Source: Vandiemenella viatica (taxonomy: Eukaryota; Arthropoda; Insecta; Orthoptera; Morabidae). From it: DNA of 64,000 nucleotides. This document shows, in pieces, positions 1-11,179 of the stretch; within the stretch, counting starts at the first letter, position 1; every line of letters begins with the position of its first letter. Position numbers and translations under genes: made by a program. Under the pieces are notes generated by a model, which was not told the origin of the DNA, did no database searches, and saw nothing but the letters and a program-made list of their open reading frames with translations. The stretch is from assembly GCA_031002005.1 (NCBI GenBank), contig JARYHS010009186.1, positions 251,997,199-252,061,198 of the forward strand. Direction: 5' to 3'.

Positions 1-172
1 AGCTCCAACTATTACCTGCCCCCAATTTTTTACTTTAGTGATTCAATACTGTGTATAATTAAAAATGTAATAAAATTTATTTTAATTTGTATAAGTCAAA
101 CTGTGTATATTTGTGTGTGTCTATGTGGGAGAAATGTTCGATAACGTTCTCGAAACCCACCCAAACCAGAAA

Positions 173-412
173 CCGACCGTGGTGGGTGAGCGGTCCATCC
201 CCATTCGGGAGGACGTCGGTTCGAATCCCAATCCGGGCACCCAGATTTTTGTTTTCCAAGGTTTCACCAAATCACCTCAGGCAATTGCTGAGATGCTTCC
301 TTCAAAAGGTCATGGCCGAATGCCTTCTCGTTTCTTGTGCCCTAGTCCTATCCTGCCTCTAATGACCTCGACGTCGACGAGTCGTAAAGCCATACGTAAA
401 ATTAAAAAAAAA
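173..412 (+). repeat. SINE-1 copy, tail type A
   Basis: Full-length copy of the main tRNA-derived SINE of this window. The head starts CCGACCGTGGTGGGTGAGCGG and carries a B-box-like GGTTCGAATCC. The body has the recurrent words GGCCATGGCCGAAT-like and GCCTCTAATGACCTCGACG, and the copy ends in GTCGTAAAGCCATA plus an A-run. The same order recurs in about fifteen other places on both strands. Short open frames over it are by-products of the SINE. Confidence 0.85.
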
Positions 413-3400
413 TCGTCCAGAAGGTGATGGGCTGTGATTGATTTAATCCTGTAATATGTTTAGTCGATAAATTAAAAACATGTACACCAAGCTTCATAAA
501 AATCACCACAGCCATTTCTGGAGCGCAACAAAATGTTTTATTAAGGTCAAGAGGCACCTCATTTTAGCCATTTTCCTCTGATGAAAGCCACAGTTCGAGG
601 GATAAAATATTACGTTTCAAAAAGTTGAAATGGCTCTACCCGGAAAAGAAACACACACACATATATATAGAAGAGTTTACCTGATACTACATGCGGACCC
701 ACAGTCGAGGCAGAACTAAGAAGCAAAAGCGACGAACAATGGAGAACGTGAATATCATTTCAGATTACCTTCTTTAACTGCGGCTTTCATCTACAGCTAT
801 AATTTTTTTTTATTACCATGGCGATATCAGCGCTTACCATAAAGTGGCACTGAAGGACACAAACATGTGAGCAATTTCAATTTAATTTTTAATCAATTTT
901 TAAGGACCCGTCATTTACTGCCATCAAGTACTACTGATATTTTCTACAAAAAACTGTAATTAATAAGAAGGAATGCAACTATACCATTATTTTTATTTTT
1001 ATTGTTTGCAATTTCCGAGAATTTTGATTAACACACAGGGTAATCATTTTTTTTTTTCAAGTATATTCTTGCCTTCCTGCAAAAACGTTAAGTGCAACCA
1101 ATGTTTAATAATGTCTGGAGTAAATTGAACGTGTAGCATAACTAATCACGAAAAGAAGAAAGTTGATAACTTATGATCATTCATAAACTTCAATCCCATC
1201 CATTCAGCCTATTTTTGAGGTTTTACTCCATTTTTATCTATACACCTGTAACCAAATATGACCAATGAAAATTATACGGTTTGCTCAAACTGAAATCAAT
1301 ATTTGGTGTTTTTTACACAGAATTTGCTGTACATGAGAGAATTTTTTATAGTTAGAATTTCTGTATCATCATCTGATTTTAGACCGGCGTCTAGGATTTG
1401 AAGAGAAGATTTAGAAGATATTGTACTGTCCTATAGTGTATTTGATATTTCCATGTTCATTCAATTTGTTTTTGGTCTCTATTCATAAGGGCTTCAATGA
1501 TTCTCTTGTATAGTAAGGAAACCACAACACTTTTTTTGCGTATTTTAGATAATAGAGCCTATTTTTAACCAGTGAAATAGCTTCTTGAGAATACTGTACG
1601 ACAGTTTTATAGTAATTGCTTTTGTAGAGCTGGCTTACATAATTAATTCCCATATTTTCAAGGATATTGATAATGTTGGTGAAGAATCCTAGAAGTTAAT
1701 GTCTAAGTTCCCAGAAGTATTCGACTGTGTGAAAGATATAATTATTCGTTTCAGTTAACATTTGTTATAAACCCAAATATCATCTTAGAAAGAGATATTT
1801 TGTTCTTAATTTAACCAGCAAATTAAATGTTCCATTAATTTATATCAGATTTAAGCTGTTATCGCTCGCGAGGATTATGGTAATTATTTTAATGTAATAG
1901 TGAGACAGGTACCAGTAATGGGCATTAGAATTTCCCTTAAGGTCAGAATAAATATGTGTTAGGAATATCTCATAAATGAATAATCATATTATTTTTGATA
2001 TTTGAAATGTTTGTTTTTTGATTTCTTAAGCTTTTTTTTATATAAAGTTTTCATCCGGTCAATCTGCAACGGTCGTCAGTTGTCTCGATTCTAAGGCGGG
2101 AAAAAAGATCTTACCTACGCTTTAGGCACCTTGACTTAGTCAAAACTATTAAGCAATTACCACAGCTCTTTAGCGATTGCACTGAAATGTAACCGATATT
2201 TTGGTTTGTGCATAAGGCTTACAACATTAATAATAATCACACCACTCTCAACTATTCAGACTACATTTTACATTGCGGATCTCAGATGTTTTTGTTTAGA
2301 CTCTTTCACAAAATTCATCAGTGTAACGTAGTGGGAAGTTATTCATTAGCTTCTGATTTTAATCCTTCTTCATAAGTAGCAATAAACAATTGATAGTCTT
2401 ATTTACTGCCATGGGGTTGTCTTTGAAAAACAACAATTTATTAAATTGCAAAACAGTTCAAAATTAGTCAAAAAAATATTCATTTTACTCTCTCTTAACT
2501 TGTAACATGTAGGTGTACATGGAGATTACTAGAAATACAGTTATTAAAAACATAAATTAAAAGTTTAATATTCAACTGTCAACCAGGTTTATTTTAAATT
2601 AAGCTGAATATTAAACAATTTACTTTTTAGTTTTAAAACGTTTCTCAGCCGTTCGCCGATTTCAACTTAGGCAAAAGGTAAATTATTCGTTGTAGTCTTA
2701 TCTGCAAAATTTCTTGAATTCGTTAAGAAGCTCATGCTCTAAAGCTTTCATTATTATACCATCATCTAATAAAATTACTTAAACGATGACACTAAGTAAG
2801 AAACTCTACATGAATTTTACAAATTATTTCATTCGGCTTCAAACTCAGCAGAGCTTTTTAAAAAATTTCTTGCCCACAACGATAAAATTACATTCTTAAT
2901 ACCCTCAATAATTTACTAATTAATTCGGAAACAACCGACAGTTCAGTTCGAATTTTATTTATAGAAATAAAGTGCACATTTGGAAATGCCTCTGAAAATG
3001 CAAAATAACCGCATTCATAACAATATTTATATGCGGAATAATCTGCTGGCCATATTTTGGCGCAGTGGATCCACTCGATAATCCATGCGCTCAGATAGTG
3101 TTTTTGTTTTTGGTCAGTTGTTGACCGCTCTGTTTTCTGTCTATTACTGCCAGAGACATAAAACTGTATAACCCCATCTCCTCATATCGTAAAGTAGACC
3201 CAAAGAAGAGCTGAGGTGTAGTTTATAAATACAGTGCAAATCTATCATCCCTTGCAGAGTGATAAGGACATTTCTAGTTTTCTCTGGTACCAGATTTATT
3301 TTTTTCTGAAATGAAAAAATATTGGGTTCGAAATGAAAAGAAAATAGGATTCTAATAAATACTTATTCTAATTCTTATAAACATTTATCTCATCAAAATG

Positions 3401-3454
3401 TACTGTGAAGTTATTCACTTACAAGGATAGACCAATAAGTTTACTCCCTATAAG
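413..3454. other. Anonymous AT-rich DNA
   Basis: I see no gene, RNA gene or recognisable element. It has scattered homopolymer A/T runs and a short CA/TA microsatellite at about 650-670. No open frame resembles a known protein. Confidence 0.6.
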
Positions 3455-4168
3455 GATATGATGCATGAACAAAATATTGAAGGAAGATTTTGGACTTAAT
3501 ATAAATCAAAGCAACACAAAAGTGATGAAATGTAGCAGAAATGATACCAATACTAGTACATTAAATATAAAAATAGGATCGGATGGAATAGGAGAAGTAA
3601 GTGAATTCTGTTACTTGGGAAGCAAAATTGCAACCGATGGCCGAAGCAGGAATGATGTTAAAAGCAGAATAGCACTAGCAAGACGAGCCTTCATGAAAAA
3701 GAGAAATCTATTAGTTTCAAATATTGATCTAGGAATTAGAAAGAACTTTTTTAAACTCTATGTGTGGAGCACGCCACTTTACGGTAGCGAAACATGGACT
3801 TTAGGAATACCGGAAACAAGGAAAATTGAAGCATTTGAAATTTGGTGCTACAGAAGAATGCTGAAAATTAAGTGGACAGACAAAGTAAGAAATGAACGAG
3901 TTTTTGAAATGATGGGTGAGAAAAGAAGATTATGGAAGAAGCTTACAGAAAGAAGAGACAGGCTGGTAGGTCATATTTTGAGACATAATGGATTGGTAAA
4001 TTTGCTTGTGGAGGGAACAGTCGAAGGAAGAACTGTAGAGGAAGACAGAGATTAGAATATATGAAGCAGATAACTGAGAACGTGGGTTGTAAGGGGTATG
4101 TAGAAATGAAGAGGTTAGCACAGGATAGGAAGATGGAAGATTGCATCAAACCAGTCTAAAGACTGACG

Positions 4169-4204
<36 letters not shown>
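3455..4204 (+). pseudogene. Non-LTR retrotransposon (LINE) 3' fragment, family L1a
   Basis: This is the C-terminal part of a reverse-transcriptase ORF, 5' truncated inside the RT domain. An open frame at 3465-4055 (196 aa) contains INQSNTKVMK, FCYLGSKI, SETWTL and FEIWCYRRMLKIKWTDKV, which follow the YxDD box in LINE RTs. A frameshift near 4030 moves the conserved tail (RGRQRLEYMKQI, RLAQDRK) to another frame. The copy ends ACGACAGC plus a run of about 30 A. The 5' truncation and A-tail fit target-primed reverse transcription. Two relatives lie at 21536-22003 and 57926-58545. I leave the clade open. Confidence 0.85.
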
Positions 4205-4207
<3 letters not shown>

Positions 4208-5787
4208 GATAATAGTGTCAAAGCCTGTCAAAAATGACGGGCAGAACGCAATCTTCTGTGTCTTCTTAGTTGTATAGCCAAAAAGAATAGTTATAAAATA
4301 AAGCTCAATGCAAATCATCGTCACTTGCGCTGTAGCAAAATGTTTCAGTTGCCAACCTGGTCCAGGTTGCATTTCAACCTAACGAAAAACTCCGCTAAAA
4401 TTACGCTAGAAAATGAATGTTTCAATCGTACATTCACTGTGTTGCATGTTAGTGGCAGTAATGCATCGCGATGGAAACTTTATCCGAAGTATTCACGGGT
4501 TCTTACAACTTTCTTTTTTGCTATCCGTTATCCAGATCGATATTACAGCGTTCGACCGGCTGAAATAATGACCTCAGTAATATGTCGTCAGTGAATGCAA
4601 AGGGAAAAAAATATTTAACAACTCACGTTGTGCCACGTAATATTAGTTTTTATTATAGTCTAGGCTGCAAAGATCGCGATCAGTGTTGAAGTAAGTTCGT
4701 TCAAACGAAGTAATGATTTCACTAACATGACACTCATGAAAGCAATTTAAATTATTTTTTAAAAAAAATCTCATGCCCTCTGCTGTAACATCAAACGCCT
4801 GTTGTAATTCTGACTAAGGCTAAATAACAATCTAATCAAAACTGACGCTAACATAACTAATCGAAAATTAAAGCTTTTATCTTTCATATCAATGGGCAAC
4901 AAATTTAATCAGAACTTCTACATAGAACGAATATTAAATAAATGTAAGCAACTGATATTTAATATGTCGATTTAAACGAAGTAGATACTTCTCTTTCAGT
5001 ATTATGACAATTAATTTATTCGCGGATGCTTAGCTAAATAGAACTGTATTTAAATAACACGAATCTCTGATAGTTGTAAGCAGAGGCGAAAACCGTGACG
5101 TCACCGCGTGACAGAACATCGTGACCAAGACTGGCGTTTTATAGGTATAGATAGTGGAAAATGAAACCAAAAACAAAAACAAGTCAGAGGATCTATGTTT
5201 ATGTCTTGTTCTATCACAACCTCATGTTTTGAAGTCAATCATAATCCAAAACTCAAGTTATCTTCCATTTTAAGTTCAGAAATTTCGTGTTACTGTTAAT
5301 TTTAAGCTTAAACTCTAGTATTCAGAAATTATTAGAAAGGTATATAACCTATCGAGAGCAGTTAAATAAACCTACCCCAGAATATGTAAGTTGTGTTGAT
5401 CTAGACCATAGGTTCTCAACCTTTCTTGATCTATCGTTCCATTTTCGGAAAAAAAATTACTGTGTATCCTCTTCGAACGAGAAATTGTTCACCACCCTTT
5501 TACAGAAAAGAGAACAGACCTACTCCACTTCTTGTAATAAATAATGTAAAACATAGTGCTCCATCTTTTTTTGCTCTATGGTAAGACACATAACCACATT
5601 AATGTAATGATGAGTTACCAGGTCAACGCAACAAGGCATGCAGTACGCTGACTTAGCGTAATATATCCCAGGTGTGGAAAAGGCCTGAGGTCAGCGAACT
5701 TCTAGCCTGTTTTGGTGAACTACCATTCAGACTGGAACGAAAGACGACACGAGCACACAATAGGACCAGCTAGTTTGAAAAGGCAGG
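4205..5787. other. Anonymous DNA with a hAT-like terminal motif
   Basis: No gene recognised. At 5407-5421 the sequence CATAGGTTCTCAACC resembles the end motif of hAT-type MITEs (CAGTGGTTCTCAACC-like), but I could not find the opposite end. The 85-89 aa open frames at 4325-4594 and 5287-5544 look like chance frames. Confidence 0.4.
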
Positions 5788-5789
5788 TA

Positions 5790-7030
5790 CGAGGGTGGTC
5801 TCAAAAGTTTCCGACCTCAACGTGAAGTTGGCAGCACTCGTAAATAAAAGCTAGAGACTTTTGTTGTTTATCTGTTGACAGTTACTCACCAAAGTTTCAG
5901 CCATTTTGGGAGCGCAGTTGTTATGTAACAGTCGTTTGAGTGTTTTTGTGAAAATGGACAAAATCGAGTATCGAGCTGTCATTAAATATTTGTTTTTGGA
6001 AGGCAATACTCCTACGAAAATCAAAGATGAGTTGGATTCTGTGTATGGGGACTCTGAACCGTCACTTACGACAGTGAAATTTTGAACAGCTGAATTTAAA
6101 CGTGGCTTAAAAGCTTGGAAGATGATGAACGTTCAGGACGTCAACAAACTGCAAGTACCGACGAAAACATCGCCAAAGTTGACCAATTGGTGCTAGACGA
6201 CCGCCGAATTAAAGTGAGAGATATAGCAGAGGTTATGAACATTTGAAAAGAATGTGTTTGTTACATATTAAATCAACATTTAGGTATGAGCGTTGGGTGC
6301 CGCATTTGCTCACATTAGACCAAAAACGTGTTCGAATGAACATTTCCAACGCTCTGTTGGCGCAGTTTAGGCGCAATAAATCCGAGTTTTGGCACCGATT
6401 AATTACTGTAGATGAAACTTGGATACACCATTATACGTCCGAAACACAGTCCAAACAGTGGACTGCAAAGGGGGAACCGACTGCAAAAACAACAACAAAA
6501 TTTTCGGCTGGGAAAGTGCTGGCAACTGTTTTTTGGGTTAGTCATGGAGTTATTTTAATCGATTACCTTCAAAAAGGAGCATTACAGCAGCATACTACGC
6601 ATCATTACTTGACAAGCTGAAGGCAGAACTTGCGGAAAAAACGGCCACATTTGCAGAAAAAGAAAATCCTGTTTCACCAAGACAACGCACCGACTCACAC
6701 CTCAGCGGTTGCCATGGCGAAAATTCACGAATTACGGTTTGAAATACTTGGCCATCGACCCTACTCACCAGATCTAGCCCCAAGGGACTTCTTTTTGTTC
6801 CCTCATCTAAAAATTGCGCTCGGAGGACAGAGATTTTCGTCAAATGAAGAAGAATTATTTTGCAGAGAAAACGCCGAGTACTATTTGGTATTTGGACAGG
6901 TTACAGAGATGGGAGCATCGCTGGGAGAAGTGTGTAGAGTTACAAAGAGACTATGTTGAAAAATAAAAATAAAAATTCAGAAAAAAGTCTTGTATCTTTG
7001 TTATTTGGGAAACTTTTCAGACCACCCTCG
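5790..7030 (+). mobile_element. mariner element (mar-1), both ends present
   Basis: The element is 1241 bp with terminal inverted repeats of about 25 bp: 5' CGAGGGTGGTCTCAAAAGTT, and 3' the complement of AACTTTTCAGACCACCCTCG. TA dinucleotides at 5788-5789 and 7031-7032 are the expected mariner target duplication. Length, TIRs and transposase remains all fit Tc1/mariner. The single encoded gene is broken (next entry), so the copy is non-autonomous. The opposite TIR differs at a few positions, so the copy is not very young. Confidence 0.93.
5954..6966 (+). pseudogene. mariner transposase pseudogene (mar-1)
   Basis: The ATG at 5954 opens MDKIEYRAVIKYLFLEG, the start of the N-terminal DNA-binding domain, and the frame then hits a TGA where a Trp codon is expected. 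The catalytic DD34D residues can all be placed: VDETWIHHYT near 6410 (first Asp), LFHQDNAPTHTS near 6680 (second) and YSPDLAPRDFF near 6765 (third). At least three frameshifts separate these blocks, at about 6110, 6590 and 6635, and another lies near 6860. The original end DYVEK-stop is recoverable in a third frame at 6966. It resembles irritans/mauritiana-type mariners more than cecropia-type, but the subfamily is not settled. Not functional. Confidence 0.92.
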
Positions 7031-7429
7031 TATACGACTTTTCACCGCTAATTTTTAGTTCAATTTAAGCAATTTCCAGGTTTATACAGTATGAATCAGA
7101 GAGTATACACTATAATAGAAATTTAGAAAGCTGTGATTTATGATTATTATATAGATTTAATGGTAAATAAAAGGGAATAAAAAATAACTGTAAATATCAA
7201 CTGTGATTAAGTAATCCAAATATGAAATAAAACTATACTAAAGATAGTCTGAATACTGAAATGTTCAGAAGCTTGTATGATTGGAAAGGAAGTGCAGACA
7301 TTTTGATTGTATCATGAGAGCTTTTTGTTGTTTTCCTTTTAAGGTGAAGTACCATCTAGTGAAGTTCAAAGTCGTCGCCGTCGGGGCGGCCAATACTCGT
7401 TCCTGGTCTTATGTTTCTCACTTGCATAC

Positions 7430-7757
7430 AGTTATTTATGTTTACGTTGGTGGTTGATCGAGTTACCCCTGGCATAAATTAGTCGTCCGCACATGTTACA
7501 CCTATTTGTGAGTGGCGGGCACAGGAGGGTTTGTCGCTTTTTTCTCTGTTATGAGCTTCTACTGCCTGACGTCACTGCTTCTTCTCAAAAGTGCGACGGC
7601 CGCGGATGCGGTTTTGCCCCAGAGAACGCGGTCTTCTGCGAAGAAGCCCCAAGTGATCAGGTCTATGTTTGTGGTCTACAAGACCTTTTTAAGCAGATCT
7701 TTATAGCGTTTCAGAGGGGCACCACGAGTTCTTTTTCCAGTGCTGAGCTCATTGTAT
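7430..7757 (-). pseudogene. LINE ORF2 C-terminal end with C2H2 zinc finger
   Basis: Read on the minus strand, this gives YNELSTGKRTRG, KRYKDLLKKVL, stop, TTNIDLITW, AEDRVLW. That is the tail typical of one large group of arthropod LINE ORF2 proteins (GKR-RG, RYKD-LK, W--LA-DR--WR). After a frameshift it ends CNMCGRLIYARG...HQRKHK-stop, a C-X2-C-X12-H-X3-H finger, as found at the C-terminus of such proteins. The 64 and 88 aa plus-strand frames over 7493-7759 are antisense shadows. One internal stop and one frameshift make this a fossil. Confidence 0.75.
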
Positions 7758-7767
7758 AAACATTGTG

Positions 7768-8731
7768 AAGAGCGTACGGTATATCGGATCAGCTTTGTGA
7801 ATGGATAAAGGATTTTCTAACTGGTCGGTCGCAGTATGTTGTCGTTGAAGGAGAAAGTTCTTCTAATATAGATGTTACATCGGGTGTACCTCAAGGAAGT
7901 GTAATAGGACCACTTCTTTTCTTAATTTTTATAAATGATCTCGGAGACAAAGTGAAAAGCCTGTTTGATTGTTTGCTGATGATGCGGTTATTTATAGGGA
8001 AGTAAGAAATTTGGCCGATTGCTTAGAAATTCAGCGCGATCATGATGTTATTTTGGCTTGGTGCGCTGAGTGGCAACTTACTCTAAATTGTAAAAGGTGA
8101 AAGACAATGAGCATAACTAACAAAAAGAATCCGATTGTTCAGAAATACGAGGTAAACAGTTCAGTTATTGATATGGTCGATTTCGTTAGTAGGTAGAGCA
8201 AATTCTAGGCTGCGATTCATAGGTCGAATCTTGAAAAATTGTAATGAACAAACAAAGGAGATAGCGTACAAATCTCTTGTGCGTCCACATTTGGATTATT
8301 GTTGTGCTATTTGGGACCCGTTTCGTAAGGGATTGATCGAAATTATAGAGAAAGTACAGAGAAGAGCCGCTCGATTCGTGACCGCTTGCTACAGTCCTTA
8401 TGAAAGCGTCACACAACTGATTAGTAGATTAGGTTGGGAGTCTCTGGTAGATAGACGACACACGTTTCGTTTAAACTTATTGGTAAACATGCGTACTCCC
8501 AATTTCACTTTTGAGTGTAGTGAAATACTTCTTCCTCCAATCTATTTGAGTCGGAAGGACAGGAAAGATAAAATTAGAGAAATAAGGTGCCAGACTGATT
8601 CTTATGTGAATTATTTTTTTCCTCGTACCATTAGGGATTGTAGTGCACAACAAAGAGATTAGTTTTGGTGCTGAGCACCCTCTGCCACCAACAATTTTGT
8701 GAATTGCAGAGTATATATGTAGATGTAGATC
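7768..8731 (+). pseudogene. CR1-like LINE 3' half
   Basis: The RT domain is entered at LCEWIKDFLTGRSQYV. It is followed by SGVPQGSVIGPLLFLIFIND, and a decayed catalytic YxDD region (CLLMMRLFIG; one lost base would restore FADDAVIY). The 164 aa open frame at 8168-8662 continues with RPHLDYCCAIWDPF, VQRRAARFV and LGWESLVDRR, the post-RT block of CR1-type LINEs. The 3' end is a short TATATGTAGATGTAGAT repeat rather than poly-A, typical of CR1. The copy is 5' truncated with at least three frame breaks. Confidence 0.85.
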
Positions 8732-8739
8732 TCTCCAAG

Positions 8740-9345
8740 CCCCATCACGAACATATGCCCTGTACATACCCGGCTCTCTCTTCACCTTCCTCTTTTCCTC
8801 CAATGACTCCCAATCCAGCTCCTTTAATTTCCACAAACAAATCTAGTTGCTCTTCGTTGATAGCCAAAATGTGGGTCCCAAACTACAACACCATATTCAA
8901 CCAATGGTCTGACCAAAGTTTTGTAACCCAAATTTCTAACTACTCTGCTTCATCCTCTCATCACCCTCTCCAGTGAATGAAGAATTATGTAACCTCTTCC
9001 TCCCACCTGCCAAATGTGCTCTGCCGAGTAGAGTTTTTTTTTATCAAATGTTATGCCAAGATATTTACACATCAATCCTTCAACAAACAATTCTTACTAC
9101 CAACCTATAATAATAATTATTTTTTTTATCTGTGTCCCTAATAAGCTGACTGTTCTTGGAATTTATCTTCATTCCATACTGACCAACCCATTTAAGTATT
9201 CTATCCAGGACACCCTGCAGCTGTTCACAGTCTTCACCTGTTTTGATCCTATTGTATACCATTATATCATCTGAAAAAAACCTAAATTCTGACCGTAACC
9301 CATCAGCACAGTCATTCATTAGAATAATGAACAGCAAACTGTCTT
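8740..9345 (-). pseudogene. CR1-like LINE fragment, family X
   Basis: The minus strand reads FFSDDIMVYNRIKTGEDC and WVGQYGMKINSK (9080-9337), the catalytic F/YxDD strand and what follows. Nearer 8740 it reads LKELDWESLEEKRK and GMYRAYVRDGAWRDL. The latter is the same end as in the copies at 51453-53480 and 61325-62340. It is truncated at both ends, and the two blocks are in different frames. It abuts the tail of the plus-strand CR1-like copy, so the two share a junction near 8731-8740. Confidence 0.8.
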
Positions 9346-9579
9346 CATATACTACTCTGTAACTCCAATATTTACTTCCACCTCTTTTGTTAATGTATTT
9401 CCTACTAAGTATCCCAATGTGAAGAGTATTAAATGATTAAAAATTGAAAGTTTTATATGTAATAGTATGAGAATTGCGGGACTATATATTATGTAAAATT
9501 ACATACTGAAAAGACACATCTAAAGAATTAAATGACTTAATTTTCTACTTATAGGCAAGCGGTGTCTTCATATTCACGA

Positions 9580-9818
9580 CCGAGCATGGTGAATGAGCGG
9601 TAACCCTCTGGTCTCGCATTCGGTAGGACGGCGGTTCGAATCCCCGTCCGGGCATCCAGATTTGGGTGTCCCATGGTTTCCCAAATCACTCCAGGCAAAT
9701 GCCGGGATGCTTCCTTCGAAAGGCCATGGCCGAATTTCTTTCCATTCCTTGCCCCCCCCATCCTTTCCCGTCTCTAAAGACCTCACTGTTAAGAGACGTT
9801 AAGCAGTTAAAAAAAAAG
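9580..9818 (+). repeat. SINE-1 copy, tail type B
   Basis: Head CCGAGCATGGTGAATGAGCGG, B-box-like GGTTCGAATCCCC, standard body. The tail differs: TAAAGACCTCACTGTTAAGA and then GACGTTAAGCAGTTA plus A-run, instead of ATGACCTCGACG...GCGTAAAGCCATA. The same tail occurs at 43009-43154 and, inverted, at 9827-10086. Confidence 0.88.
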
Positions 9819-9826
9819 TATGTTCG

Positions 9827-10086
9827 TTTTTTTTTTTTTGTAACTGCTTTACGTCTCTTTTTAACATCGAGGTCTTTAGAGACGGGAAAGGATGGGGGGC
9901 AAGGATGGGGGTAAGGAATGGTAAGGAATTCGGCCATGGCCTTTTTGAAGGAAGCATCCCGGCATTTGCCTGGAGTGATTTGGGGAAACCATGGAAAACT
10001 CAAATCTGGATGCCCGGACGGGGATTCGAACCGCCGTCCTCCCGAATGCGAGTCCAGAACGCTAACCGTTACACCACCACGCTCGG
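9827..10086 (-). repeat. SINE-1 copy, tail type B, inverted
   Basis: Minus-strand full-length SINE whose A-tail faces that of the preceding copy, with only about 8 bp between them. The head ends ACCACGCTCGG (complement of CCGAGCGTGGT). Open frames of 70-144 aa across 9549-10352 come from this SINE pair and are not genes. Confidence 0.88.
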
Positions 10087-10088
10087 TA

Positions 10089-10255
10089 ATGTGTTCGAAT
10101 CCTCGTCAGGCCATGGGTTTTCCATGTTTTCCCAAATCACTACAGGTGAATATCACGATTTTTCCTTCAAAAAGCCATGGCCAAATTGCTTCCCGTTCCT
10201 TACCGCAATTATTTCCTGCCTCTAAGGACCTCTATTCAATAAGGCGTATTGCCAG
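10089..10255 (+). repeat. SINE-1 copy, head-truncated
   Basis: Starts at the B-box region (TGTTCGAATCCTCGTCAGG) directly after the previous SINE and runs through the body to ATAAGGCGTATTGCCAGAAG. It is diverged, with no clean A-tail. Confidence 0.7.
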
Positions 10256-10527
10256 AAGAAAAACACTTCCACATTCGTTACGTGAAGTAACTTACTCTTG
10301 CGGCAATTTAATTGATGATGTTGATAACGTCGAGATAACGTTGAATCTCTAAATATCAACAGAACACTTCTCTTTCACAATGGATGTAAGAATGTGAATT
10401 AAATTTCCGGTGACTCCGTGTCTTTAAAGGGTGTGATGTCTTTTGACTTCAATCCTAATTTTCTAAAGTTTCAGATATTTTTAATTGTATTTGGCAATAA
10501 CACGTTACCATACATGGTATTTTTTCA
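10256..10527. other. Anonymous spacer
   Basis: Unique-looking AT-rich sequence between two SINE copies. Nothing recognised. Confidence 0.5.
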
Positions 10528-10743
10528 GGGTTTCGAGGTCATTGGAGCTGGGTAGGATGTGGGGAAGGAACGAAAGGAATTCGGATCCAGTCTTGGTTGT
10601 TTGGAGGAACCATCCCGGAATTCACGTGGAGTGATTTCGGGAAAGCATGGAAAACCGAAATCTGTATAACGGGACTTTGATTATCAACGCACGGCTTCCC
10701 GAATGTCAGGCCCGGGCTTTACCTTTCATCCACCAGACTCGGT
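10528..10743 (-). repeat. SINE-1 copy, strongly diverged
   Basis: The complement shows the family order: head near ACCGAGTCTGGTGGATG, body words matching GGTTTTCCATG and GAATTCCTTTCGTTCC, and a decayed tail at CAATGACCTCGAAACC. It has no A-tail and many substitutions, so it is one of the oldest copies here. Confidence 0.65.
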
Positions 10744-11179
10744 CATTTTTTCCCTTTATAAATGCACTTTGAAAGTGAGAATTATTATTTCGTAATCAAG
10801 TACAGATTTGAAGTTCGTATTGAATAAGGAGAATGAGAGACCTGTGGTCTGTTCTGTCTTATAGTACGACCACGTTACATACTGCACCCTCCCATCCCTT
10901 CTTAGCGTCCCTCGAGATTCTGCGCCGTTTTCTCGCCTGTTTATCGTCTTCCTGAACGGCCATCAATCAGTGCCGAGTCGATCTCCTCTACGTCGACAAC
11001 ACCGCCGATCTGGGTCAAGATCGATACATACCGGGCACACCAGTACCACAGGCCAACATAGTGTCGTGCAAACTACCGTCTGTTCACGCGCGATCTCGCT
11101 CGGTTTATTGGTATGACCGGTCCTTTCTATCAGGGCGAGCTATGGCTACTAGAACTTCCCCAAGTTCTGTCGTCAAACG
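10744..11179. other. Unassigned sequence upstream of an I-like LINE fragment
   Basis: The block 10860-11160 is richer in G+C and CpG than its surroundings. I recognise no protein in it. It may be an older 5' part of the LINE fragment that follows, or unrelated. Confidence 0.35.

Noticed and set aside
7512..7706. 64 aa plus-strand frame with a signal-peptide-like start
   Set aside because: The opposite strand carries a clear LINE ORF2 C-terminus over the same bases, so the plus frame is a shadow.
9549..10352. Six open frames of 69-144 aa on both strands
   Set aside because: All lie within three adjacent SINE-1 copies and repeat the same peptide text seen in other SINE copies.
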